A stretch of 64,000 nucleotides of DNA from UBA11606 sp964504305 (GTDB lineage Bacteria; Actinomycetota; Acidimicrobiia; Acidimicrobiales; Aldehydirespiratoraceae): positions 62,001 to 126,000 of the forward strand of contig CAZDEB010000006.1 in assembly GCA_964504305.1 (NCBI GenBank). The letters are read 5' to 3'. Of the stretch, positions 43,470-52,016 are shown piece after piece. The notes under the pieces were generated by a model. That model did not search any database and was not told the DNA's origin. It worked only from the letters and a program-made list of their open reading frames with translations. How positions within the stretch are numbered: the first letter of the stretch is position 1; every line of letters begins with the position of its first letter. A program made the translations under genes and the position numbers.

Positions 43470-45242
43470 GTGCCAGGCGTTGGTGGCGGCACGTTCGGGT
43501 TCGCGTCGACCTACGGCGAGACCGGGACCTTGGAATCTCGTAGTTTCCCGGGTGATCTTTTGGGGGGTTTGGGCGAAACGGTTTCCTATGACTATTTCTC
43601 GCGCAACGGGCGGCCGTTTTCGGTGACGTCTTCGCTGGGTGGTTATCAGTATGTTCGCCAGACTGGTTGGCATGCGTCGGGTGCGCTGCGGTTTACTGAT
43701 CGTGGCCCGGCCGGGTCGGGGTCTACTGCGTTGTATGACATTGACTTTGTGACAAACCGGTTGACGCGGCGGTGGGATTACGAGACGTTGGGCGCAGCGA
43801 CGGGATTGCAATACACCGAATACGAATATGATCTCAACGGCAACATTGATCAGATGAAGCGGCACGCGTGGGAGGCCGAGTGTTATTCCTACGATCATCT
43901 TGATCGGTTGGTTGACGCGTTCACGTCGACAAATAATTGCGGGTCGTTGTCGGTGGGGTTTGATCGCGACTACGTGTACGACTCGGTAGGAAACTTGACG
44001 TTTAAGTCTGGGCCGGGAGTGTTGACGTATTCGGGGGCTGCTAATGCGGGGCCGTTTGGGGTGACTTCAACCGCGGCGGGTGACAGTTTTGGTTATGACT
44101 TGAATGCCAACATGGTTAGTCGCAATGTTGTTGGTGAGGCGGGTCAGACGTTGAGTTATGACGTTCAGCAGCGGCTGGTTTCGTTGACAGGGGGGCCGGT
44201 GGCGGAGTTTTATGATTATGGTTCTGATGGGGTCCGGGTCGTTTCTGATGACGGGGTTGAGACAACGGTGTCGTTGGGCGGGGTGTATGAGCGCACGGTG
44301 AACAATGTGACTGGTTCACAGGTTGAAGAGATTTTGTATTATTCGGGGCCTGGGGGGATGGTGGCGATGCGGGTGAATGGGGTGGTTCAGCATTTGTTTA
44401 GCGATCATTTGGGTGGTGTGGTCGCGGTGTGGGAGCCAGCAATTGATGCTTCTAGTGTGCAAACGTATTTTCCTTATGGTGAGGTGCGTCAGGGTGGCGG
44501 GTTTGACACGGTGTTGGGTTTTACTGGTCAGCGCGTTGATAGCGGTACGGGGTTGATGTATTACAACGCCCGTTATTACGACCCTTACCTTGGGCGTTTC
44601 ACCCAACCCGACACCATCGTGCCCGACTACACCCAGCCGCAGGACTTGAATCGGTACGCCTATGTGTTGAATAACCCGGTCCGATACAACGACCCCACGG
44701 GCCGGGATTACTGCGAAGGCGGTGGAGGTGGCTGCGGCACAACTCGTGAAGGCGACACCAACGGCGACGGGTTCGTCGCAGAGGCTGATCCGCTGGGCGT
44801 CTGTATCGAGTTCTGCCAAGGTGAAGCGGAGTTCTTGACGCTCACCAAGAAGAAGGAACACTTCGACTCGTTTTTGTTCCGTGACAGCTCGAAGAACCGA
44901 CTCCAGCCTGAGCCATTGTTCCCCGACTGCTCGACAAGCTGTGTGTTGTTGACCGGCGGTGTAGCCCTGGTTGGGTTCTCGCTCACGGCGACGGCTTGCC
45001 CGGCCGGCACGGTCGCCACCGGTGGCCTGGGCGCGGCGGCCGCGTGTGGCGGTCTGTATGCGCTGACTACGAGTGCAACCAAAGCTGTCTACGAGGGGAC
45101 GAGTGATGGTGATTTCTCCAAGGAGGCCGTCTTCTGCTCGATGACGTTGGGTGCTGTCACAGGGGGACTGCCGGTCGCGACGGGCCTCCAAAGCAAGGTC
45201 AACTCGGGGGCGGGTTCGGTGGTGCGGGCGGTGAGTTGTTGA
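43470..45242 (+). CDS. 5'-truncated RHS/YD-repeat protein with C-terminal tip
   Basis: An open frame continues straight from the cytochrome's end. RHS similarity begins right after it (TFGFASTYGETGTLESRSFP), mid-repeat and without signal peptide or N-terminal domains; GTG 43470 is the first plausible start. YD repeats (YEYDLNGNIDQM, YSYDHLDRLVDA, YVYDSVGNLTF) lead to the core GLMYYNARYYDPYLGRFTQPD and RYAYVLNNPVRYNDPTGR. The unique tip (~180 residues) has many Cys and a hydrophobic hairpin. Codons in 43560-44560 are T-rich at third position, unlike neighbours. It is best read as a displaced RHS tip or remnant, perhaps not expressed. Confidence 0.72.
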   Translation: MPGVGGGTFGFASTYGETGTLESRSFPGDLLGGLGETVSYDYFSRNGRPFSVTSSLGGYQYVRQTGWHASGALRFTDRGPAGSGSTALYDIDFVTNRLTRRWDYETLGAATGLQYTEYEYDLNGNIDQMKRHAWEAECYSYDHLDRLVDAFTSTNNCGSLSVGFDRDYVYDSVGNLTFKSGPGVLTYSGAANAGPFGVTSTAAGDSFGYDLNANMVSRNVVGEAGQTLSYDVQQRLVSLTGGPVAEFYDYGSDGVRVVSDDGVETTVSLGGVYERTVNNVTGSQVEEILYYSGPGGMVAMRVNGVVQHLFSDHLGGVVAVWEPAIDASSVQTYFPYGEVRQGGGFDTVLGFTGQRVDSGTGLMYYNARYYDPYLGRFTQPDTIVPDYTQPQDLNRYAYVLNNPVRYNDPTGRDYCEGGGGGCGTTREGDTNGDGFVAEADPLGVCIEFCQGEAEFLTLTKKKEHFDSFLFRDSSKNRLQPEPLFPDCSTSCVLLTGGVALVGFSLTATACPAGTVATGGLGAAAACGGLYALTTSATKAVYEGTSDGDFSKEAVFCSMTLGAVTGGLPVATGLQSKVNSGAGSVVRAVSC

Positions 45243-45421
45243 GTCGCGTTCTATTTGTCGTCAAGGACACGCTTCCGATTGGGTTCGGAATGTTCGCGGG
45301 TCTGTTTTTCGTGTCCATCGTCGGATTCGATGAGCGCCCGTCGAATCTGTGGATTGCTGGGGTCACCATTCTGGTTGTGTGGCGAGCGATCGCGGCTGGG
45401 CGTGCATGGAGGCCCAGCTAG
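45236..45421 (+). CDS. Small two-helix membrane protein downstream of the RHS tip
   Basis: The frame encodes 61 residues, TTG 45236, overlapping the RHS stop by 7 bases. Two hydrophobic helices (about 12-30 and 38-54) are separated by FDERPSN. RHS and other polymorphic toxins are commonly followed by a small immunity gene; size, position and membrane character fit, but no family is recognised. The sequence 45422-45637 after it has no gene I can support. Confidence 0.45.
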   Translation: MLSRVLFVVKDTLPIGFGMFAGLFFVSIVGFDERPSNLWIAGVTILVVWRAIAAGRAWRPS

Positions 45422-45637
45422 CAGCTCTACGCCGTTACCGGATCATCGGCTCGGGTCTGGAGCCAAAGAGGTTCTGATCTAGCGCAGATTGAAGCTCCCC
45501 GGGTTTCGTCGAGGCTCTGATGTGCCCCTAGCTTTGCTGTCACACCGTTGATTTAGGGTAGGTGAGCGCTTGTCGTTGGCGTTCAACTGCGACCTCTAAC
45601 ACCGACCGACGCGGTTGGTTTTTCAGGAGGTCTTTTC

Positions 45638-47143
45638 ATGCTCGCCACTGTTCCGTCTGCCACGTTGTATGGGGTTGAGGGTCGACCGGTTTCGGTCGAG
45701 GTGCACGTTGCTGATGGTTTGCCGAGTTTCACCATTGTTGGGTTGCCCGATGCGTCGTGTCGCGAGGCTAGGGATCGGGTCCGGGCCGCGATTGTGTCGA
45801 GCGACGCCAGTTGGCCGATGAAACGCATCACCGTCAACCTCGCGCCGGGAGACATGGTCAAGGTTGGGGCCGGTCTCGATTTGCCGATCGCCATCGGGGT
45901 GCTTGTTGCGTCCGGGCAGTTGCCGTCCGAAACGACGTCGGACCTTGGTGGGTTTGGCGAGTTGGGTCTCGACGGCACCCTTCGTTCGGTGCCTGGCTCG
46001 TTGCCGATGGTCGATGCCATACGGGCGGGGCGGGTTGTGGTGCCGGCGTCTGACGCTCCTGTTTGCGGGTTGGTGGCGGGCGAGCGGATCCGGCCGGTGC
46101 GCAAGCTGAGCGATATTGCCGCGGCGGTGGGGGAGGGTTTGCCGTGGCCGACCGTCGAGGTTGCGTTGCCGGCCACCGAACCGGTGTTCGAACCCGACCT
46201 GAGCGAAGTCAAAGGCCAACCAGCGGCGCGTGCCGCGCTCGAGATCGCCGCCGCGGGCGGCCACCATCTGTTGCTGGTCGGTCCGCCCGGCGCCGGCAAA
46301 ACCATGCTGGCCCGGCGGTTGCCCGGGATTCTGCCCGACCTCCACCAAAGCGACGCTCTCGAAGTCACCCGCATTCACAGCGCGGCGGGCCTGCCGCTAC
46401 CGCCATCGGGGCTTGTGCGACGGCCTCCGTTTCGGGCGCCTCACCACTCGGCGTCTATGGCCGCGCTGGTCGGTGGCGGAAGCGGTCGGGCCCGGCCGGG
46501 CGAGGTCAGCGCCGCGTCGAGCGGGGTGCTGTTTCTCGACGAGCTCGGTGAGTTTGCCCCATCGGTGCTCGATGCGTTGCGCCAGCCGCTCGAAGAGGGT
46601 GTCGTGCGGGTCGCTCGATCGGGCGGCACCACTACCCAGCCGGCCAAAGTGCTCCTGGTGGCCGCCATGAACCCTTGCCCCTGCGGGGCTGGAGGCGAAG
46701 TTGGCTGCCGTTGCCCGCCTGCTGCTCGGGCCCGCTACGGCCGCCGAGTCTCGGGTCCGTTGCTCGACCGTCTGGATGTGATGGTGCAAGTCGATCGGCC
46801 AAACCCGAGCGACCTTCTGGGCGAACCAGCCGAATCGACCGCCCAAGTCGCGGCGCGAGTCGCTGCGGTTCGCGCTCGGTCCACCGAGCGCGGGGTTCGC
46901 TGCAACGCCGAACTGCGCGACTCAGACCTCGACGAAGTAGCCCGCCCCGACACCGAAGCCCGACGGGTTTTGGCCACCGCCCTCGAACAAGGCCGGCTGA
47001 GCGCCCGAGGGCTGCGCCGGGTCAGATGCGTAGCCCGCACGATCCGCGATCTCGACGACGGCGTCGACGGGCTCCGCGCCGTCGACGTTGCTGCGGCGCT
47101 GGCCCTGCGGGCCCGTCCGACCATGGGGTCCAACAATGTCTGA
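45638..47143 (+). CDS. comM: ComM/YifB-family Mg-chelatase-like AAA+ helicase
   Basis: The protein has 501 residues with a perfect AGGAGG 8 bases before ATG 45638. The N-terminal Lon-like domain (VEVHVADGLPSFTIVGLPD), Walker A GPPGAGKTMLARRLPG, Walker B LFLDELGEF, and the Cys cluster NPCPCGAGGEVGCRCPP identify ComM. It drives branch migration of incoming DNA during natural transformation. Overlaps dprA by 8 bases, giving a comM-dprA-xerC unit. Confidence 0.95.
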   Translation: MLATVPSATLYGVEGRPVSVEVHVADGLPSFTIVGLPDASCREARDRVRAAIVSSDASWPMKRITVNLAPGDMVKVGAGLDLPIAIGVLVASGQLPSETTSDLGGFGELGLDGTLRSVPGSLPMVDAIRAGRVVVPASDAPVCGLVAGERIRPVRKLSDIAAAVGEGLPWPTVEVALPATEPVFEPDLSEVKGQPAARAALEIAAAGGHHLLLVGPPGAGKTMLARRLPGILPDLHQSDALEVTRIHSAAGLPLPPSGLVRRPPFRAPHHSASMAALVGGGSGRARPGEVSAASSGVLFLDELGEFAPSVLDALRQPLEEGVVRVARSGGTTTQPAKVLLVAAMNPCPCGAGGEVGCRCPPAARARYGRRVSGPLLDRLDVMVQVDRPNPSDLLGEPAESTAQVAARVAAVRARSTERGVRCNAELRDSDLDEVARPDTEARRVLATALEQGRLSARGLRRVRCVARTIRDLDDGVDGLRAVDVAAALALRARPTMGSNNV

Positions 47144-48284
47144 GCTCACCTCGCCGGTTGCCGCCACGATGCTGGCCAGTCTCGACGGCATGGGCCCGCG
47201 CCGCCTGGCCGCGTTGTTGCAAACGTCGGATCCGGTCGCCGTAATCGACCACATCAAGAACGGCCGGGTCCAAACTCGGATCGCGCCTGTCGACATGTCG
47301 CAGTTGTGGGCCAAGAGCCTGATCGCGATGGCGCCCGAGAGCTTCGCCGCCGCCCTCGCCACGAGCGCCATCACCGTCACCACATCGCACGACGACGATC
47401 ACCCCGAACTTCTGCGTAACGACATCGATCCTTGTCCGGTGCTGTTTCGCCGCGGCGCCCCAGTTCCCCAAGGCGGCCCGGCGGTGGCCATCATCGGCAC
47501 CCGACGATGCTCTGGAGTCGGCCGAGAGTTGGCCTACGAACTCGGTGCCGAGTTAGCGGCGGCCCACGTCACTGTTGTTTCTGGACTGGCGCTTGGCATC
47601 GATGGAGCTGCGCACCAAGGAGCTCTCGAAGCCGGCGGCGCCGCCCCGCTTGCGGTGGTTGGCAGCGGCGCCGATGTCGTCTACCCCAAACGTCATCAGG
47701 CGCTGTGGGCCAAGATGATCGACGAGGGCACGTTGCTCACCGAAGTGCCACCCGGCGGAGCTCCCCTGGCCTGGCGGTTCCCGGCCCGCAACCGGATGCT
47801 GGCCGCGCTCGCCGATGTGATCGTCGTCGTCGAATCACGCGGCGCGGGCGGATCCCTGCTCACCGTCGACCAGGCAATCCGTCGCGGTCGAGAAGTAATG
47901 GCCGTACCAGGTTCGCTACGAAACCCCGCGGCCGAAGGGGCCAACAACCTGCTCGCCGACGGCTGCGCGCCGGTACGAAACGTCGACGACATTTTGGCTG
48001 TGCTTGGTCTCGGCACGATCGACGCGTCGACCCGACGAGAGCAACCAGCGGCCGGGCCAGAGGGCGAAGCCGGGCAGGTATTTGGCGCCCTCGACGATGG
48101 CCCCACCAGCCCCGACCAGGTTGCAGTTCGCACCGGGCTCCCCGCGGCGGCAGTGTTCGCCCAACTCGAATTGCTCATCAGCGCCGGTTGGGTTGCGACC
48201 GACGGAACGAAGTTCCTGCCCGCCCGCCGGAGTGCCTCAGCGGCAATCGCGAAGGGTGGTGGCTCGTGCACCCCCGGTGAGTGA
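47136..48284 (+). CDS. dprA: DNA-processing protein DprA
   Basis: The protein has 382 residues from ATG 47136. Rossmann core: VAIIGTRRCSGVG, VSGLALGIDGAAHQGAL, FPARNRMLAALADVIVVVE and VMAVPGSLRNPAAEGAN. N-terminal helices resemble a SAM/HhH domain (LASLDGMGPRRLAALL), and the C-terminus a DML1-like winged helix. DprA loads RecA on transforming ssDNA. Stop overlaps the recombinase GTG (GTGA). Confidence 0.95.
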   Translation: MSELTSPVAATMLASLDGMGPRRLAALLQTSDPVAVIDHIKNGRVQTRIAPVDMSQLWAKSLIAMAPESFAAALATSAITVTTSHDDDHPELLRNDIDPCPVLFRRGAPVPQGGPAVAIIGTRRCSGVGRELAYELGAELAAAHVTVVSGLALGIDGAAHQGALEAGGAAPLAVVGSGADVVYPKRHQALWAKMIDEGTLLTEVPPGGAPLAWRFPARNRMLAALADVIVVVESRGAGGSLLTVDQAIRRGREVMAVPGSLRNPAAEGANNLLADGCAPVRNVDDILAVLGLGTIDASTRREQPAAGPEGEAGQVFGALDDGPTSPDQVAVRTGLPAAAVFAQLELLISAGWVATDGTKFLPARRSASAAIAKGGGSCTPGE

Positions 48285-49177
48285 CCTATGGTGTCGGGGT
48301 GGCTTCTTGGGATGTGCCAACCTGGCTTCAATCGCTAACGCGTGTGGCCGACTCCACCCGGTCGGTGTACCAACGCGACATCGCCGCGGCCGCCGCTTGG
48401 TTTGGCGACCGCTCCATCGACGGGCCAACCAAAGTCGCCCGACGCGACCTGCGGCGCTATCTCGCCGACCTCGACAGCCACGGCTACGCCCGCCGCACGA
48501 CCGCCCGCAAAGCATCGGTCCTGAGACGCTACTTCGACTGGTGTCGTCGAACCGGTCGAATCGACACCGACCCAAGCGCCGGCCTAACCGCCCCTCGAGG
48601 CACCGCCACCCTCCCCCGAATCCTCACCGCGACCGAACTCGAACAGCTAGTCGAAGGCACATCACCCACCACCGACGATGGCGTTATCGACCTTCGCGAC
48701 CGGGCCGTGATCGAGCTGCTCTACGGCAGCGGACTTCGAGTCAGCGAGCTGTGCGGCCTCAAAGTGCAAGACGTTGCCAAAAAATCTGGATCAATTTCGG
48801 TCTGGGGCAAAGGCAGCAAAGAACGCCGGGTTCCGCTGTCCCAACCGGCCGAAGATGCCGTCGACCGCTGGCTTCGCGACGGTCGAAACGTCATGCGTAG
48901 CGCGGAATCAGACACCGATCACCTCTTCTTCAACCGCGCTGGGCGAGCGCTTTCACCACGTGATGTGAGGCGCCTTCTCGACCGCCGATCGGTAGCACCC
49001 ACCCATCCGCACGCCCTTCGGCATACATTTGCCACTCATCTTTTGGACGGAGGTGCCGATTTGCGTTCTGTGCAGGAAATGTTGGGTCACGCCGATCTCT
49101 CCACCACCCAGATCTACACCCGGGTAAGTCGCGAACGTTTGCGTGACGTCCACCGGTCAACTCACCCCCGCGCTTAG
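48281..49177 (+). CDS. xerC: Tyrosine recombinase XerC-like
   Basis: The protein has 298 residues (GTG 48281; GTG 48299 also possible). The N-terminal SAM-like core-binding domain is followed by a catalytic domain with Arg153 (GSGLRVSELCG), Lys in WGKGSKERRVPL, HPHALRH (His244, Arg247), His270 (LGH) and nucleophile Tyr279 (TTQIYTRV). Genomic position next to dprA and whiG matches chromosomal XerC rather than a phage integrase. Expected role: resolving chromosome dimers at dif with XerD. Confidence 0.9.
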   Translation: MTYGVGVASWDVPTWLQSLTRVADSTRSVYQRDIAAAAAWFGDRSIDGPTKVARRDLRRYLADLDSHGYARRTTARKASVLRRYFDWCRRTGRIDTDPSAGLTAPRGTATLPRILTATELEQLVEGTSPTTDDGVIDLRDRAVIELLYGSGLRVSELCGLKVQDVAKKSGSISVWGKGSKERRVPLSQPAEDAVDRWLRDGRNVMRSAESDTDHLFFNRAGRALSPRDVRRLLDRRSVAPTHPHALRHTFATHLLDGGADLRSVQEMLGHADLSTTQIYTRVSRERLRDVHRSTHPRA

Positions 49178-49185
49178 GTAGCCAA

Positions 49186-49962
49186 GTGTCTGAACGAAAT
49201 CGCGAAACAGAGCAACTGTGGGCCGACTACAAGGCCACGCGCACTCAAGACCTTCGAGACAAGCTGATCATTCAATACTCGCCACTGGTCAAATACGTGG
49301 CCGGTCGAGTTGGCGTTGGACTACCCCGCAACGTCGAGCAAGCCGACCTCACCAGCTTCGGCGTGTTTGGCTTGATCGATGCCATCGAAAAGTTTGATCC
49401 CGAACGGGGCTACAAGTTCGAGACTTACGCAATCGCCCGAATCAAAGGCGCGATTCTCGACGAACTCCGTTCGATCGACTGGGTCCCGCGTTCGGTGCGG
49501 TCCAAGGCCCGGACTCTCGAACGAGCGATGGCCAAACTCGAGTCCGAGAACCATCGAGCACCGACCGATTCCGAAGTCGCCGAAGAAATGGGAGTGAGCG
49601 AGCAGCAACTCCAAACCACTCTGAGCCAAATCTCGTTCGTCGGCGTTGCTGCGCTCGACGAAATGCTGGCCGGAGGAGACCGAGGCGAATCGGTCACCCT
49701 GGGCGACACGGTGGCCGACGGCAACATTGGCCCCATGGGTGTCTTCGAGATCGAAGAAATGCGCCAACTGCTCGCCGAGTCGATCAACCGCATGCCTGAG
49801 CGCGAAAAGATCGTGCTCACCCTCTACTACTACGAAGGCCTTACTCTCGCCGAGATCGGCCGAGTCTTGAGCGTCACCGAAAGTCGGGTTTGTCAGATCC
49901 ACACCAAAGCGGTGCTGCAGTTGCGGTCGCGTATCACCGCCAGCGAACGAGAACCGGCCTAG
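49186..49962 (+). CDS. whiG: RNA polymerase sigma factor, WhiG/FliA type
   Basis: The protein has 258 residues from GTG 49186. Region 2: VKYVAGRVGVGLPRNVEQAD, GFDPERGYKFETYA-like block (here FDPERGYKFETYAIARIKG); region 3: HRAPTDSEVAEEMGVSE; region 4: MPEREKIVLTLYYYEGLTLAEIGRVLSVTESRVCQIH. WhiG controls sporulation in Streptomyces and FliA controls motility elsewhere. No flagellar genes are in the window, so its regulon here is unknown. Linkage to rpsB is conserved across actinobacteria. Confidence 0.93.
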   Translation: MSERNRETEQLWADYKATRTQDLRDKLIIQYSPLVKYVAGRVGVGLPRNVEQADLTSFGVFGLIDAIEKFDPERGYKFETYAIARIKGAILDELRSIDWVPRSVRSKARTLERAMAKLESENHRAPTDSEVAEEMGVSEQQLQTTLSQISFVGVAALDEMLAGGDRGESVTLGDTVADGNIGPMGVFEIEEMRQLLAESINRMPEREKIVLTLYYYEGLTLAEIGRVLSVTESRVCQIHTKAVLQLRSRITASEREPA

Positions 49963-50085
49963 TTCCAATCCCCACCGCAATTTGGTGGAGCCGGGTGCCA
50001 CTGTCAGTCGCTGACGGTATGGTGCCGGTTACCGCCTCGACGGCGCATCACTTCCCCGTGATCTATCGATCCACTGGGGTGTTTG

Positions 50086-51825
50086 ATGCGCCGATTTGTA
50101 TTTTTGTTCCTGATTCTCGCGACCGTGAGCACCACGGTCGCCCCTGCGGCCGCGGCCGAAACGATTTTGCAAGAACCAGTACGAGCCGAAGTGCTCGACC
50201 CGTTCAGGCTCCCGTCGGGACCATACGGCCCCGGCAACCGAGGCATCGAATACGCCACCGTTGCCGGTGATCGGGTCGGCGCCGCGGCCGACGGGATAGT
50301 GGTATTTGCCGGGCCGGTCGCCGGGCGGGTGTACGTCACCATCGACCACGGGGGCCAGTTGCTCACCAGCTACGGCCCGTTGGAGACGAAGTCGGTCCTT
50401 ACCGGCGACAACGTAAATCGCGGCGACATGGTCGGCACCGCGCTCGGGCCCGTGCACTTCAGCACCCGTATCAATCACGAATACGTCGACCCGGCCAGCC
50501 TGTTTGGCCACCGCGAGGTCGAAGTGCGCCTGGTGCCGTCGGTCGACGACGACATCGGCCGAGAGTGGCTCGACCTAACCGAACGAGTCGAACGAATTCG
50601 CCTCCTCGAAATGATCGAAGCCGACGAGGACGGCCCGGGACTCTGGGGAGCTGTAGTCGGGGCGATCGCCGGACAACTCGGTGATCTAACCGGCTCTTCG
50701 TGGGCGTCGTTGCTGCACTTCGGACCCCCGAACCTGGACGGCTTTTTCAGCTTCATCGAAGGCGAAGTCCACCGCCTGGAGATCATCTTGACCCTCGCCG
50801 TATCGCTCGACCCTCGACTGATCATCGGGCGGATGATCATCGGAACTTTCGCGCTGATACATCACCCGCCCTGCACCCCGGCGGGCGTCGCCGCCACCGT
50901 GGCGCCACCCCAGGGTGGTGAGCGGCGGATCGCGCTCACCGTTGCCGGGCTCGGCTCGTCGTCGGATTCGGCCCACTTCATGGAAGCGCTCGATCTGGTG
51001 GCTCAGGGCTACGCCGAAGACGACGTGGTCGGGCTCAGCTACAACGGCGGGCTTATTGATCAAGGCGGCGAAACATGGTGGGAAGACAGCCTGCGTTCGC
51101 AGTACAGCGGGTCAACAACTCGCCAGGATGTCGAACAGTCCGCCGATCAACTGGTCCAGACCCTCTTGGCCGTCGCCGAGGCAAACCCCGGCGTCACGAT
51201 CGACCTCTACGGCCACAGTCTTGGTGGATTGGTAATCAAACAAGCGCTGCAATCCCCAAAGCTGAAGGACCTGCCGATTGACGTTGTTGTCACCATCGGA
51301 TCGCCCCTCAAAGGCTCACCGTTGGCCGAACTAGTCGAGGCCGTAGAGGTAACGACGCCGGGCTCAGTTGCCGCCGACATCGCCAGGGTGGTGCAACCCG
51401 ACAACATTTTGGTGGCGCCGGCGATCGAAGATCTATCCGAGTCGGGCCTGGCCGGTGACACTATGGATCAGGGCTTCCCCGAAAGTGTCAATGCTGTCAC
51501 TATTGGTGGCCGCGGCGACCTGATAGTGCCGGCATCGCACACGTCGGCGCCGGGGGCCAGCCACGTTGTTGTTGGTGACATTCTCGACTGGGGAGTGCAC
51601 GGCGAGTTGCCCGGACATCCCGCAGTTGCTCAAGAGATCCGTCTGGCGTTATTGGGCATGGCGCCGACTTGCCTCGGTTTCGTTGACAGACTCCTCAACC
51701 TCGTGGCGCCCGAAGCAATTGCCGGGGCCGAACATGCTCTTGCCGCGGGAATTCTCTACTCCGACATCGTTAAGGGACCCAGCCCGGCGAGAACGGTGAC
51801 TCCCGTGCCGGTCGCTAAGCCGTAA
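50086..51825 (+). CDS. Secreted fusion: degenerate LytM/M23 domain plus alpha/beta hydrolase
   Basis: The protein has 579 residues from ATG 50086 (TTG one codon upstream). A signal peptide ends near AAAA at 21-24. Residues 35-140 follow the M23 fold (GNRGIEYATVAGDRVGAAADG, VYVTIDHGGQLLTSYGPL, GPVHFSTRINHEYVDP), but the zinc motif HRGxD reads NRGIE, so two ligands are lost. A helical linker leads to an alpha/beta hydrolase (about 275-520) with IALTVAGLGSS, nucleophile Ser in YGHSLGG, and TIGSPLKGSPL. M23 genes commonly lie between whiG and rpsB; fusion to a lipase-like domain is unusual. Substrate unknown. Confidence 0.82.
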   Translation: MRRFVFLFLILATVSTTVAPAAAAETILQEPVRAEVLDPFRLPSGPYGPGNRGIEYATVAGDRVGAAADGIVVFAGPVAGRVYVTIDHGGQLLTSYGPLETKSVLTGDNVNRGDMVGTALGPVHFSTRINHEYVDPASLFGHREVEVRLVPSVDDDIGREWLDLTERVERIRLLEMIEADEDGPGLWGAVVGAIAGQLGDLTGSSWASLLHFGPPNLDGFFSFIEGEVHRLEIILTLAVSLDPRLIIGRMIIGTFALIHHPPCTPAGVAATVAPPQGGERRIALTVAGLGSSSDSAHFMEALDLVAQGYAEDDVVGLSYNGGLIDQGGETWWEDSLRSQYSGSTTRQDVEQSADQLVQTLLAVAEANPGVTIDLYGHSLGGLVIKQALQSPKLKDLPIDVVVTIGSPLKGSPLAELVEAVEVTTPGSVAADIARVVQPDNILVAPAIEDLSESGLAGDTMDQGFPESVNAVTIGGRGDLIVPASHTSAPGASHVVVGDILDWGVHGELPGHPAVAQEIRLALLGMAPTCLGFVDRLLNLVAPEAIAGAEHALAAGILYSDIVKGPSPARTVTPVPVAKP

Positions 51826-51866
51826 GGCCAGTGCCCAACGAGTAGTCAGTCCCCAACCAGCAAGAG

Positions 51867-51904
51867 GAGCCGCCGGACCGCGCCGATATGCTGTCCGGCG
51901 GCTC
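51867..51904 (+). other. 12-bp perfect hairpin in the rpsB leader
   Basis: Arms GAGCCGCCGGAC (51867-51878) and GTCCGGCGGCTC (51893-51904) enclose a 14-base loop. It lies 112 bases before the rpsB start and 41 after the previous stop. No U-tract follows. It could be the terminator of the upstream gene or part of an rpsB leader that binds S2. Confidence 0.6.
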
Positions 51905-52016
51905 AACTGGGCCCCACTCGTTGTCACTTTCGCCAACGGTGGATCTGTTACCGGCTCGTGCATTGCCCGGTCGCTTCGGCGTCCCGCACTGGCCCTTTAA
52001 CCGGGAGAAAGAACCC

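Noticed and set aside
44316..45191. Minus-strand 291-codon ORF opposite the RHS module
   Set aside because: No start signal, composition typical of an antisense shadow, while the plus strand carries clear RHS core motifs.
45422..45637. Possible tRNA or small RNA gene before comM
   Set aside because: No cloverleaf, no TTCRA arm at correct spacing and no strong hairpin found by eye.
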